Shown here one piece after another: positions 49,216 to 60,289 of a stretch of DNA of 64,000 nucleotides. The stretch's first letter is position 1; each line of letters opens with the position of its first letter. The notes under the pieces are model-generated. The model searched no databases. It worked only from the letters and a program-made list of their open reading frames with translations, and was not told the DNA's origin. The stretch is from Tamarix chinensis (lineage: Eukaryota; Streptophyta; Magnoliopsida; Caryophyllales; Tamaricaceae). Location of the stretch: assembly GCA_030549775.1 (NCBI GenBank), contig CM060175.1, positions 28,501,762 through 28,565,761 of the forward strand. The letters run 5' to 3'. A program made the translations under genes and the position numbers.

Positions 49216-50229
49216 GGCAATTGGAAGGGGAAAATGAAAAGGGGAGAAGGAGGCGTACGGGGCAGGTGTGCAGGTGGCTGGCCGGTGGCAGGCGGTGCAG
49301 GTCCTGCCATGGCAGGTTGGGTCGGGGAAGGGGAGAGGAAAAGGGAAAGAGATGGCACGCGGGAAAGGGAGAGAGGGACTTGGTTGGGGTCGAAAAGAGA
49401 AAGAAAACGACAGGGAGAGAGGCACGTGAGGACGGCCGGTCGTTGGCTGGTGGCTGCCGGCGGAATCGGGGCTGCAAGTCGACGTTGCAGGTCGGGCTGG
49501 GAAGAAGAAGACAGGCAGGGTGGACTGGTCGGTCCAGGGGAAGGAAGGAAAAGAAAAAAAGAGGGCGGTTCGGCCGGCTGGGGGCAACGAGCGACGAAGG
49601 AGCCGGAAGAAGGGATCTGGTCGCGCGAGACGGGGGGAGGAAGGGATCTGGGCCGGTGGGCTGGCCTAATCGGGGGAGAAAAATGGGGAAAAAGAAAATG
49701 AGTAAAGGAGGAAGAAAGAAGAAAAAGAAAAAGAAAAGAGAAAAAGGGAAAAATGATAAAATGGTTGGGTTGGGGTATTAGTCTTTATTTATTTATATAT
49801 TTATTTTAGATATTTAATTTTAATAATAATTAGTTTAAGTATAATAATTAAATTCATTTTTAAATTAATTAGACTATTTTGGGTAAATTGTCCTTAACTC
49901 CCATTTTAATTAGTAAAATTTCCAAAATTTTCTAAATAACTTATTTATTATTTTCTCCTTATTTTCCTCAATTAATTTACTCTTTATTTAATAAGGTAAT
50001 TTATTTTCTTAATTTTTTCTAATAAATAATTATTTTGCTATAATTTCTAAATTAGGATTTTTAGGGTATTACAGCCTTTACATTATTAATAGAGTATACC
50101 ATAATTTATGACCCACTTTAATATTTTCATCAATCTAATAATACATGATGAAATTTGTATTCTATCCCATTAATATTCCTAATATAGTCCCAAATATAAC
50201 ATCAAAGCATAACTGAACTGAAAAAAAAA

Positions 50230-51942
50230 ATTTACATAAACCAATCAAACTAGTTGATCGATTACACCCATTAGTCGATTAGTTTAAGTTGACTAGTCGA
50301 TTGATTTGACTTTATCAGACCGTGCTTTCCTCAAACTAGTTGATTGGTTTGGAAAAATAAATTGACTATTCATAGATTGGTCCATTGGTTCTACCTAACC
50401 AGTCGATGAGTTTAAGTAGAGAGTAAGACCAAAGTCTCTATAGGCTTACCAATCAATGGATTGGGTCAACTAGTCAACTATTTTAGGAGCTAGTCGATTG
50501 ATTCAGCAAACAACATCGACTGTTCTAGGAACAAGTTAATCAATTTCACCAAACAAGTCGACCGGTTTTCCCTAACACAACACCAAATCATAAATTTCAT
50601 GCAGTCTTACATAAAACTTATTCTTAACCACATTAAAACATGTATCACTATATTCCATCATATTTTCAACAAGCTATACATGCATATCTCAACATGGAAT
50701 CATCATATCCTATTTTTACCCAATTTTATGCTTTTACACAAATCATGTTGCCTAATCATCCAATTCACTTATACAGACTCTATTCATTCATGTCGACATG
50801 TAAAAATTAACTAAAGGTAACAACTAACATGCAATAGTACTTACTAAATATTTTAGAAGCACGAATCACTTACTTGGTACAGGTAAAATCCTCTTAATAT
50901 TAAAATTCCCACTATGGACAATCTTTGCTTTGAAAACCATAAAACTAAAATCTTAAAATTAGACATTATAGTAAAACCTTATTAAATTTTCAAAATAAAA
51001 AATAGAAAGGAATAAGAACATACTAACTTGAGGCAAAAATAGGGAAAGGATCAATTCGACCACTCAACCTTTTCTCTAGAACGTAACTCTTCTTTGCTTA
51101 ATAATAAAACAAGAGAGAGCTAGAGACAGGATCAGAAGAGTGAGAAAATTTTTTGGCTAAAAGAAAGGTACATAGTAGGGATGATTGGTTTATTTATAGG
51201 TAACTAATTAAAAGAAACATTGAGGGTTCAAGAACCAACTCAAAACCATATCATTAATCATTTGAATTTGATCATAATGTAAAGATTTTGTCTAGGATTT
51301 GCTTACTTATACTCCGTAGTTAATATGGTGTCTTTGGAGAATAGCAGTCAATTATACCAAAATTAGCATACATAAATGGACTAATGGAAGGTCATAACTA
51401 CTCAGAGTTGTACATGAGATTAAAGCATTGATCTAAGAATCATGCAGTGGAGAGAGGAGGAAGAATAAAATGTTTAGGTCATCTCCCATCCTCAATTGTC
51501 CCAATAGATCTCTAGAATAATTTGAGGTAATATTTTGGTCTAAATGAATCATAATAATGGTTAGGAATCTCTTAGGGTTGTATTGGCATGGGTTTTTAAG
51601 GTTCTATTTCAATTTAATAGAATCTATAGAAAATCAAACTAAAAAAAATATGACCTTCTTGACATTTATGTCTAACATTCAAATGTTCATAGACCAATCA
51701 ATTGGTTTCCTCCAGCCAGTTAATTATTTTAATTGAGAAAACTAAATTTGCTAAAAACCATTCGATCAGTTCATAGAATCAGTCAATTGGTTTACCTGTA
51801 AAACTCAATAAACTCCATATTTCAAGATGGTTTCAAATCAAACCTTATCCTAAACCAAATCATGACATTAAATCAAAAACCAAAGGCCCAAAAATCAACA
51901 TAATTCTAATTCAACCATTTACAAAAATATGGGATATTATAG
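50230..51942 (-). mobile_element. 3' LTR of the minus-strand gypsy element
   Basis: The minus strand starts TATAATATCCC at about 51942, right after a polypurine-like tract. Its left part (50400-50690) matches the 58380-58610 fragment beside the primer site, so the two are the LTR pair of one element. Repeated 'agtcgattggttt' motifs run through 50260-50570. The exact 3' end (about 50230) is approximate. The 150 bp between D4 and this LTR hold nothing recognisable. Confidence 0.7.
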
Positions 51943-52873
51943 AACTATCCTCTTAAAGAGGTTGTGTCCCTGAAGCCTATAACAGTCACATCACATCATT
52001 ACACATAAACATCAGCACACACATCATGTTCACATTCAACGAAAAAGGTACTACCCCCATTAAGAAAAAGGCTTACACGATAAAAACTACAAAAACAACT
52101 AATGGATACTTGGCTCGAATTTCATCCTAGGCCTCCCAATTAGCCTCCTTTGTACTATATAGTGACCATAGTACTTTCACCAAAGGAATGATCTTCGTAC
52201 GCATCTCTATAGTTTTGGTGTCTAGAATGATCACCGATCACTCCTCATAAGTCAAAGAGTTATTGAGCTCTAGCAACTCTGGCTGGATAACATGCAAAGG
52301 ATCTACTACATACTTCCATAACTACAATAAGCAAAAGACGTTGTGCATACGCGACAACTCCATTGGTAGTGTTAAGTGATAAGCAAATTTATTGGCACGG
52401 TCTAGAATCTCGTATAGTCCAATATACCTTGGACTAAGCTTACCCTTCCTATCAAATCTCATGAATCCTTTAGCCGGAGAGACCCTCTACAAGACTTTTC
52501 ACCCACCTCATAACCATAAATCTGTCTTTTCAGATCTGCATAACTCTTCTATCTGTCCTAGGTGGCTCCCATCCAATATTAAATCAAATAGACATGCCTA
52601 TTTATCTCCTCGATCATCTTAGGCACTGATATGAGTGTCTCACTGATGTCGTTCCAACACGAGGGACTGGGACACTTTCTCTTATCCAACGCTTAAAAAG
52701 GTATTATCTTGATATTGGTATGATACTTGTTATTGTAAGAGAACTCAATTAAGTCTATCCAATCTTCTCCACTCCCCCAAAAGGCATCCTAATATGCTCA
52801 CCATGTGTTTTCTGTAGCCATTGGCTAATTATTCCATACTCTAAATCACCTTAATTAGTATGAACATGGCCAA
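51943..52873 (-). pseudogene. Minus-strand gypsy: integrase C-terminus and polypurine tract
   Basis: Reading down from 52873: a WIDLIEFSYNNKYHTN segment near 52750, CWNDISETL near 52650, GPYEILDRANKFAYHL near 52410, LPMELSRMHNVF near 52360, then PLHVIQPE, LTYEE and PLVKVLWS to about 52130. The tract CTCTTTAAGAGGATAG (51960-51945) precedes the LTR. Stops and frameshifts are present. Its upstream part lies beyond the solo LTR A2 at 53814. Confidence 0.87.
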
Positions 52874-53808
52874 TGATGCATATGCTAAACAAGTTGGCAC
52901 ATGCTTAATTGAAATATGGTAGCTTATGGGATAATTGACCATAGAAAGTTAAAATGGAGAAAAAAGATGAGAAGTATGATAATATTTGATCTGAGGTAGG
53001 CAAAGATCAAACTCTCACAACTACCACTCAAGGTTTCAACACTAGAGATAAAAATTGTGAGTTTTTTCACTCAACTTTTTAGAGGGGGAACATAGGGAGC
53101 TCAAAAATCTAATTTATAATTCAAGAGGGGTAGTGTGTTGCATTGTATTGAGGATACCCATATTTATAGTGGCAGCCATGGTTACAAAAAATTCATTATA
53201 CCCTTCTCCCTTACCTAACTAGTTACATTCCAACAATTCTTTGCTATCTAGTTTTCTAATGCAAGCTAATAACTAGTTGGATGAGAACTAAAATGAGATC
53301 ATCCCATGCGTGGTATTTTGATAGCCATACCACAGCATGGAGCCCCTAGTATACTAAAATGGTAGGTAATAAATCAAAGTACAAATAACTCAATCATCTC
53401 ACATACCTAATCAATAATCTCCTATGCTTAGTCAATTAAAATCATTTGATTTTTTGACTTAGCAGACTTTCCTCATCTACTCCATCATCTACATGTCTTT
53501 CTTTTTCTTTTTCTTTTTCTATTTTTTATTTCATATTTTGGAATTAGCCTTGGGCTTGGGTTGGTTTGGCTTCTTAGGTGGTACAATACTTCAAAATAAC
53601 AACAAAATAGCTAGTTTGCCATGGGCTTGATGTACCACCATAGTTGGTTGGACTTCATGAACGTGCCACCATGCATGCATGGCCTGATACATCCACTTAT
53701 TTACTTATATTTTAGCTAATTAATTTCATTTGAGTTAAGAGTATTTTGTGTTTTCCTAACTTAGAAATATTAATTAGTGAAATATTATTATGAGATTCTC
53801 CTGCATCA
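52874..53808 (-). mobile_element. Solo LTR A2 (935 bp, TSD GCCAA)
   Basis: Both termini are TGATGCA/TGCATCA, a perfect 7-bp inverted pair. GCCAA flanks it at 52869-52873 and 53809-53813. Removing it rejoins the gypsy integrase reading across '...DRLTNLA'. It matches A1 and A3 along its length. No internal sequence is present. Confidence 0.92.
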
Positions 53809-53813
53809 GCCAA

Positions 53814-54215
53814 GTTAGTCAAACGATCCACAATGAACTAGATGGAATCAAAACCACTACAGGTCCTTGGAATACCAACCATGAAGTCCATTGATATATT
53901 GTCGCACTTCCACTTAGGAACTTCAATCCATTAGAAAAACCATTCTGATCTCTTATGCTCAATCGTAACCTTCTAATAAGTTAGACATCTGGTAATAAAT
54001 TATGCCCCTTACTATTTCATGAGAGGCCACCAATATACCTTCTTTAAATCCTTTTACAACTTGTCTCCTCTATGGTAAAAAAACTAAGGAGTTTAAGGTC
54101 CTTCCTCAAGGAACCTCTTCTTAATTTCCACACTCTAGTGGCACACACCATCTACCACAGTACCTAATACTACCATCCTCATGGATATGGAAACATTCAA
54201 CTCTACCTTTTGCAA
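53814..54215 (-). pseudogene. Minus-strand gypsy: integrase zinc-binding and core N-terminus
   Basis: Reading down: RGDKLxKDLKKVYWWP near 54070, CLTY near 53990, then WKCDNISMDFMVGIPRT (about 53920-53870) and FIVDRLTNLA, ending where LTR A2 inserted. These are the H2C2 zinc-binding and first catalytic-Asp regions. A stop lies within DSIxFIVD. Confidence 0.87.
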
Positions 54216-54379
54216 TACTAATATGATTCTCTTAGGCTTGGCTTCACCCACTTTGTTAGTGCTGATCTCCTTGAAGATTGAAGGTGTATTGGTGAGTGCG
54301 TTCATTCTTGCCTCTAGACTCCTAATAGTGATTTGTTTGATCTCCATCTTCTTGATAAACATAGATGATTTGACAATAT

Positions 54380-55530
54380 AATCATACCCAAGAAATTTGA
54401 TATCTTTTGGCTAAGTGAATCTAACACCATATTAGCTTTATCCTCATGGCTGGTCAATTTCATGTCATAATCATTAACTAACTCCAACCATCGACATTGT
54501 CTCAAGTTCAACTCTCATTGAATGAAGGTGTACTTGAGGCTCTTATGGTTAGTGTAACACTTGCACTGAACTCTATGGAGATAATTCCTCCACATATTAA
54601 GAACAATACTACCACAGCAAGCTCTAAGTCATGTGTCGGGCTCTTATATTCATGCAGCTTTAGTTCTCTTGAGATATAAGCCACCACTCTTCTATGTCAC
54701 ATTAGCATGCAAGCTAACCCATGCTTAGAAGCATCACATTACTCTTCAAAACCATCAGACCCGCTTGACAATGTGAGCACTGGGGATGAAGTTAAACACC
54801 TCTTCAAATCTTTGAAAGATTCACTACACTTCCAGAACTGACAACGGTCGAGCAATCTTAGAAAATTATGCTAAAATTGACAATAGTAACCCATTAATCC
54901 TAAAAAACTATGCACTTCATTGACAAAAGGGGGCACTAGCCACTTAAAAGCAGCTTCAACCTTGATAAGATCCACTACCAAACTATCCTTGGAGATCACA
55001 TGACCAACAAAAGCCACTTCATCTAGCCAAAACTCACACTTTGAGAGTTTGGCATACAGTTGGTGTGATCTCAAAAAGTCTGCTCAAATATTGTTCATGC
55101 ATTTATTAGTTGCTCGAGTAAATGAGGATTTCATCAATAAAAACCACAATGCAATGGCCCAAGAAAGGAAGAAAGATCTGGTTTATTAGGGATATGCAAA
55201 CTATTGGCACATTAGTGAGTCCAAAGGGCATTGCTGTGAAATCATAATGGCCATAGCTTGTCCGGAAAGTAGTTTTAGAAATGTTTTTCTCTACTATCAT
55301 CAATTGATGATAGATTGATTGCAGATCAATCTTGTAGAATACATTATCTCCCTTGAGTTGATCGAACATGCCATCAATCTTAAGAAATAGATAACGGTTC
55401 TTCACCATCGCCATGTTCAACCCTCGATAATAGATGCACAACCTCAAATTTCCATCCTTATTCCTTAAGAACAAAATTAGTGCGCCCATGGTAATATGCT
55501 TGGTTGGATATAACCCTTCTCCAAAAGCTC
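54380..55530 (-). pseudogene. Minus-strand gypsy: reverse transcriptase and RNase H
   Basis: The frame at 55489-55106 begins with a 'LFLRNKDGNLRLCI' segment, then FYKIDLQSIYHQ, MPFGLTN and VVFIDEILIYS. The catalytic YxDD-type motif reads FIDE, so the second Asp is changed. The next frame (55074-54871) carries LSKCEFWLDEVAFVGHVIS and SFLGLMGYY. RNase H text (SDGFE, CDAS, HDLELAVV) lies at about 54780-54620. Frameshifts separate the parts. This element is inactive. Confidence 0.9.
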
Positions 55531-55534
55531 TTTC

Positions 55535-56277
55535 AACTATAGTTTTTAAACTTCCGATCTGGATCTTACAATTTTATAATTCTATGATCCAAAAGTCATT
55601 AAACGATCCACAATCCTAGGTAGAATCTTAAATTAGTATAATCGTGGTAGAATCATATGATCCCATGTAGGATCGGTAGAATCTTATAATTCTACATGTT
55701 GACTATAATTTTTTTTTATCTATTTACTTTAAAATCTATTATTCATATTATTCTCATTATATTTCTTCCCTAACTCTAAGCTTTAATCATATTATTTTGT
55801 ACATACTATATTGAGTACCAATCAACACAAAGAATGCATAAGCGAGATAATAGAAAAATCAATGGTCTAAAAAAAAAATACTTACAAAAAGTCCAAACTC
55901 TAAATTTAGAGTAAACAAAATATATTAAATTTGTGAGATTTTTTTACTAATTTTTATTTAATTTATAATTATCCTTTTTACTTTCTTTTGTGGTATTATC
56001 AGATTTGTTGTATGCTTAACCTATATAAAAATATTTTTTGTATGCATATAATCAACAATTTGTGTCGCTATAACTTAATCAGTGATCAAATAAGAATTTA
56101 AGAATGATATCATTGGTGTTTTTCAACTTCAATTATAGGATTTTATTGTGTATAAGTATATCTAGATTATATTTTTACTATATTTGTAGGATCTTACAAT
56201 AATACGATCAGATTCTACAATTTGATTATGATGACCCTTATCAATTCTAAGTAGAATCTAGATTCTAAAAACCTTAC
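55535..56277. mobile_element. Short-TIR element (about 0.74 kb) inside gypsy RT
   Basis: The RT reading is continuous on both sides ('...VEMKKLKVH' before it, 'LKELLEKG' after it), so this AT-rich block is an insertion. Its ends, AGTTTTTAAACTTC on the plus strand and AGGTTTTTAGAATC on the minus strand, form a short imperfect inverted repeat. Motif 'tagaatc' recurs near both ends. No coding region is present. It looks like a non-autonomous DNA element of unknown superfamily. Confidence 0.65.
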
Positions 56278-56940
56278 TTTCTAGTGGACCTTGAGTTTTT
56301 TCATCTCCACAGGTGCCATTTGAAACAAAGCCTTAGATATCGGCTTTGTTTCTAACAATAAATCCACGGTGAACTCAACTTCTCGAACTAATAGCATTCC
56401 CAGGATTTCTTATAGGAAAAAATTAGGAAATTCACGAACCACTGTCATATGCTCCAAAGGCATTTTAGCTACTTCGGTATCTCTAATATTGCATAGGTAG
56501 AGTTGATATTCATTACATATGAGGTTACTCAACATGATTGCCAACATGATCTTTGTGGAGGGATTAGGTTCACGTATCGATTAGCACTCAGTAACTTTCT
56601 AGCATATCCATCCCGAGAATTACATCAAAATCATGCAACTCTAGCTCCATGAGGTCCATAGAAAGTCTATTCCTCCCACTACCAATATTGCTCCTTAATA
56701 TAACCTAGAGCATGTAATCCTATCCCCCAAAGGTAAAATAATACTACTTGAAGGAGATAAGGCATCTCTAGTTACAAAATCAAATGTCACAAATGAATGT
56801 GAAGCACTAAAATCACACAACATCAAGCAGAATGAGTAGAGATAGTTAGCATACCGGTCACCACACCGACCTGACATTCTTCCTCTTTTTGATTCATCAT
56901 GCTCAGGCATCCTATTGATGGAACTCCCAAGCACTAGCTA
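56278..56940 (-). pseudogene. Minus-strand gypsy: protease and RT start
   Basis: The frame 56934-56695 reads CDFSASHSFVTFDFV, the retropepsin active-site region, but the expected D-(S/T)-G triad is altered to DFS. DFDVILGMDML (about 56630-56600) follows. Near 56330-56290 the text KPISKALFQMAPVE is the gypsy RT start. Stops intervene. Confidence 0.85.
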
Positions 56941-58000
56941 GTCCTTGCTTTTGCTAAAAAGGGTGACGCTTTAGACGTTTGAGTTGACTAGCTCGGCTAG
57001 AAACATTGGTTGGCCATGGAGAAACTCTTTGTATCTAAGGCTATGGCGGCTGGATAGATCCTATACTCTGAGCTCTAGTTTAGCTCCTCTGAATGCTACC
57101 ACTACTAACTCGGTATTCGAAGGCTAGGTGTCCCACCATGCCACACCCATGACATGTCACCTTGTTACCTTTATAATCAACCCCCTTGGTCATCAAACCC
57201 ACATTTCTTGTAGTGGTAGTGCCTCTCCTCGGCACCACCCCTAGACAATCCTCCAAGTTGAGGTGTTGACCCTATGTTCCAATTGAATCTAGGTGGAAAA
57301 CTACCTCCAGAGAAAGCCTTCTTCTGATCATTGGGATGCTGATGACTATCAAACTTCCTTTTTCCCCCTCACTGAGCACTTCAAGTCTGGAGGACTCGAG
57401 ATGCCTCCAAGGCTTGCTCATACATCCCTACCATGTTTAGAGGAGTGACTCCCACTAACAGCTCCTAGTATATGATCCCAATTCCGATATTAAAATGGTG
57501 AACTTGCATCACCTCGTTAGCCTTTACCTTTGAGGAAAACTAGACCAAGTCTATAAAGCGAGTATAGTAGTGCTCGATAGACATGCCCTCTACCAAAGTG
57601 CCATGAACTTGTCATACTTCTTCATTTGTAGATGATTAGGTTAGAATCAGGCTCACAATGCCTCCAAGAACAACCCCCATCTTGTAGGTTCTCCACCCCT
57701 ACATTGGTTGCTCCTCCACCATACATCAGCCCTTCCTCGTAGATAGTAGATGACCACATCTAAACTCCTATCTCTAGGGCAACCGTAGGCAATCAAATTT
57801 TTCTCCATATCTCGAACCTATAGTTCTATGATATTGGGGCCTTCCTGGCCCTCAAAGATTGGCAAGTGATGATGCCTTGCCCTCTTAAGCCAATCCTCTG
57901 GAGTTAATGTAGTTATTGGCATTTTTAGGCTAAGTTGCTTGAATCTAGCCCTCCATATATGCTTTGATGGTCTCCAAAAAAGCTTCAATACACTCATAGT
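56941..58000 (-). pseudogene. Minus-strand gypsy: gag with zinc knuckle
   Basis: Reading down: a KNLIAYGCPRDRSLDVVIYY segment then LRGRADVWWRS (about 57790-57700), the core of retrotransposon gag, then a basic middle and CHGCGMVGHLAFEY near 57160-57120, a CCHC zinc knuckle whose last Cys is Tyr. Gag forms the particle and binds RNA. Several frameshifts and stops make it dead. Confidence 0.85.
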
Positions 58001-58332
58001 GGCAATTAGTGGCTATCGCGTCCTAAAGACTAGAAGAATTTGGGGATAGAATTTAATCTACCGAGTACTAAGACTTACACAACTAAAATTACAAAGCTAT
58101 ATATAGCACATTCCCAATCCCTCTCTCACTCACGAACATCCAGGTTTGAAATAATTAAACTTAATGGAAAATTAGGGAAAAGAATTTCAAATCAATATTG
58201 ATATCATCCCTATGGTCTCACTGTAAAATTATTAGTAAGAGTAAACCATTTTTAATTAAATTATTTAGTTAAACATATGGTATCAATTTAAAAATTTTCT
58301 AAAAGTAAAGTCTTTTTTTTTAAAAAAAAAAA

Positions 58333-58344
58333 GCTCTAATACCA
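58333..58344 (-). other. Primer-binding site of the minus-strand gypsy element
   Basis: TGGTATTAGAGC on the minus strand is one base off the usual initiator-Met tRNA complement TGGTATCAGAGC. It sits directly inside the 5' LTR fragment. Confidence 0.8.
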
Positions 58345-58616
58345 TCCTATAGCAACCAATCAAAAACTTTTGCCCAACAAGTTGATAGATTTAAGCATTA
58401 GCAAGACCAAAGTCTCTTCTAGCTTACCAGTCGATAGGTTGGTTCAACTAATTAACTAATCTTAAAACCAATCGATTGGTTTGACCTAACCAGTCAATCA
58501 ATTTTTCCTAACACATCACCAAATCACAAATTTAATGCAGATTCTTACATATAAATTATTCTTAATAATATTAAAACATGTATCAATGTAGTCCATCATA
58601 TTTTCAACTAGATTAA
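58345..58616 (-). mobile_element. 5' LTR fragment of the minus-strand gypsy element
   Basis: It matches 50400-50690 of the 3' LTR ('gaccaaagtctcttctagct', 'aaaacatgtatcaatgta'). It stops at 58616 where LTR B3 begins, so its 5' part is lost or displaced. Confidence 0.8.
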
Positions 58617-59759
58617 TGATGTGGGAGCATCCCCTTCATCTAATCTTGTCATAAACACCCTCCTCCCCAAATCAGATGACCCTAAAATTCTACTAATTTA
58701 GAAACATGTCCACTAAACTTTATTCCATCAAATTTCCCTTCCCAACCCTCTTCTTTTTTTAACACGCGATGGGCAAGCAAACACATCCTAAATTTTCTAC
58801 CTTTTTACATAAGAAAATCAACCATGCATGAGTCATGTAATCTTCCCCCAAGCCACCCTAAACCTGCAGCCATTTTTTGCCATAGTTTCAAGACAACACC
58901 CAGCCACTTTTTCAGCTAAAAGGACCAGCCACCTTTTGATCCAGGTCCCACCCTTGCTGGATGATTTTCCCATATCCCCATCCTGCCCAAACCAGCCCGC
59001 AAAACCACCCGAACCACCTTATTATAACCTAAAAAAACCACCAACTATTACCCCCTCTTTTCCTAGCCTACACATACCACCTGCGCCATGTTATTCGACA
59101 ACCCCCCCCCACTAAATTGAATAAAAGGTTAGTGGCCTGCAAGTGCAGAACTCATGGCCACCTTTTTGCAGTATTGGAATGACCAAATTGAACTTATGAT
59201 AGTCCTCTTGCAAGTTAACTTTAGGGGTTAACCATTTTTATGTTTAAAATCATGGAATAGCTTGTACTTTGGGGGACAACTTGTACTCAATCCAAATCAG
59301 CCAAGGTAGGGGCTGAATGTAAGATTTAAGCATATCCTCACTAAGGGTGTGGAAAACTAGGCTACATTTAGTTAGAATTAAACCAGAATAGGAAAATAAT
59401 TAGTAACTATCTAGTTTGATTTCTAACCACCTCTAGGTTAGTAGGATTGTAACTAAATATTTTTAACACTATATAAGAGCAAGAAGGGGCTAATTGTAGG
59501 GGTCTTTGGTCAGCCTTACTTCCCTCTTGATGAGTGAGAATTACCTCTTTGGTTAGTGCATAGCTTAGGTGATTTATCTATACAAATCTTATGCCCTTTA
59601 CTTTAAGTGTTGCATAGCTTAAGTGGTAGACTCAAGTGTATGAAATAAGAGTCACTTAATTCATATCCTCGACAATTCTTTCCTTTAACTTCTCATTTTT
59701 GTGGCATGTGCATTTTAATTTACACCAAGTTTAACCCAATTTATATGCACCATGCATCA
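58617..59759 (+). mobile_element. LTR B3 (1143 bp), 5' LTR of the next gypsy element
   Basis: It starts TGATGTGGGAGC, ends ATGCATCA, and resembles B2 in its termini and 3' third. It is followed by a degenerate primer region: 'aaattagcattaaag' lacks the GGTATC part seen after LTR A3. Gag lies downstream in the same orientation, so this is a 5' LTR rather than a solo LTR. The frame at 58828-59115 is a Pro-rich artefact. Confidence 0.75.
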
Positions 59760-60289
59760 AATTAGCATTAAAGATTAGGTTGTTATAAATTGGGTACCAT
59801 TTTTGTACTACCATCGGCCTTACACCATTTTCCAAGCCAAACACTCACAATTGTTTTTAACATAATAGCCCCTAGAGGCCTTTCCCTGTATAGGAAGAAA
59901 AAAAATTCCTCACTTTGCAGCCCATTCAAACCCTCAAGCTACAAAGAATTTTTTTCCCTCACCATCTGGCCCTTTAGACCCCTCACACTACAAAGAATTC
60001 ACAATCCAACCCATTCGAGCCTTTAATATACAAAGAAAATAATTTTCTTCCTCAACCTAGCTATTTGACCCCCAACATGTAAAAAAAAAAACTACACCAT
60101 CCAACAATTTGAACCCTCAATTTACACCTTTACCCCCTTTTTCAAACTCTATTTCATTAACACAAGAGGATTGCGCCACTGATGCCTTACAATTTGACAC
60201 TCAAAGAATATACCACACATTGGTACCCTTACGTGACATGGGCCACATTTGCACCCTTTTTGAAAAAACTTAACATTTATAAGAACCCT
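59760..60289 (+). other. Leader between LTR B3 and gag
   Basis: C-rich sequence with repeated 'ccctcaaactacaaagaa' phrases at about 59930-60040. No gene is recognised. Confidence 0.4.

Larger units (their letters stand above)
45213..50073 (-). mobile_element. Solo LTR, family D copy 4 (4861 bp, TSD GCCTT)
   Basis: The minus strand starts TGTAATACCC (50073) and ends GGGGGTGTCACA (45213), so the termini are imperfect inverted repeats. GCCTT flanks both sides (45208-45212 and 50074-50078). It contains paired hairpin blocks (45889-46213), a minisatellite (46770-47060), ATT/AAT repeats (48180-48540), a strongly GC-rich zone (48570-49720) and TATA at 49215-49208. It has no internal retroelement sequence. 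The 330-codon minus-strand frame at 48595-49587 lies in the GC-rich zone and is discussed under rejected items. Confidence 0.88.

Noticed and set aside
48595..49587. 330-codon minus-strand frame, the longest in the window
   Set aside because: It lies wholly in the GC-rich zone of LTR D4. Other long frames overlap it on both strands, the product is Pro/Ser/Phe-rich without domains, and matching zones of the other D copies do not conserve a comparable frame.
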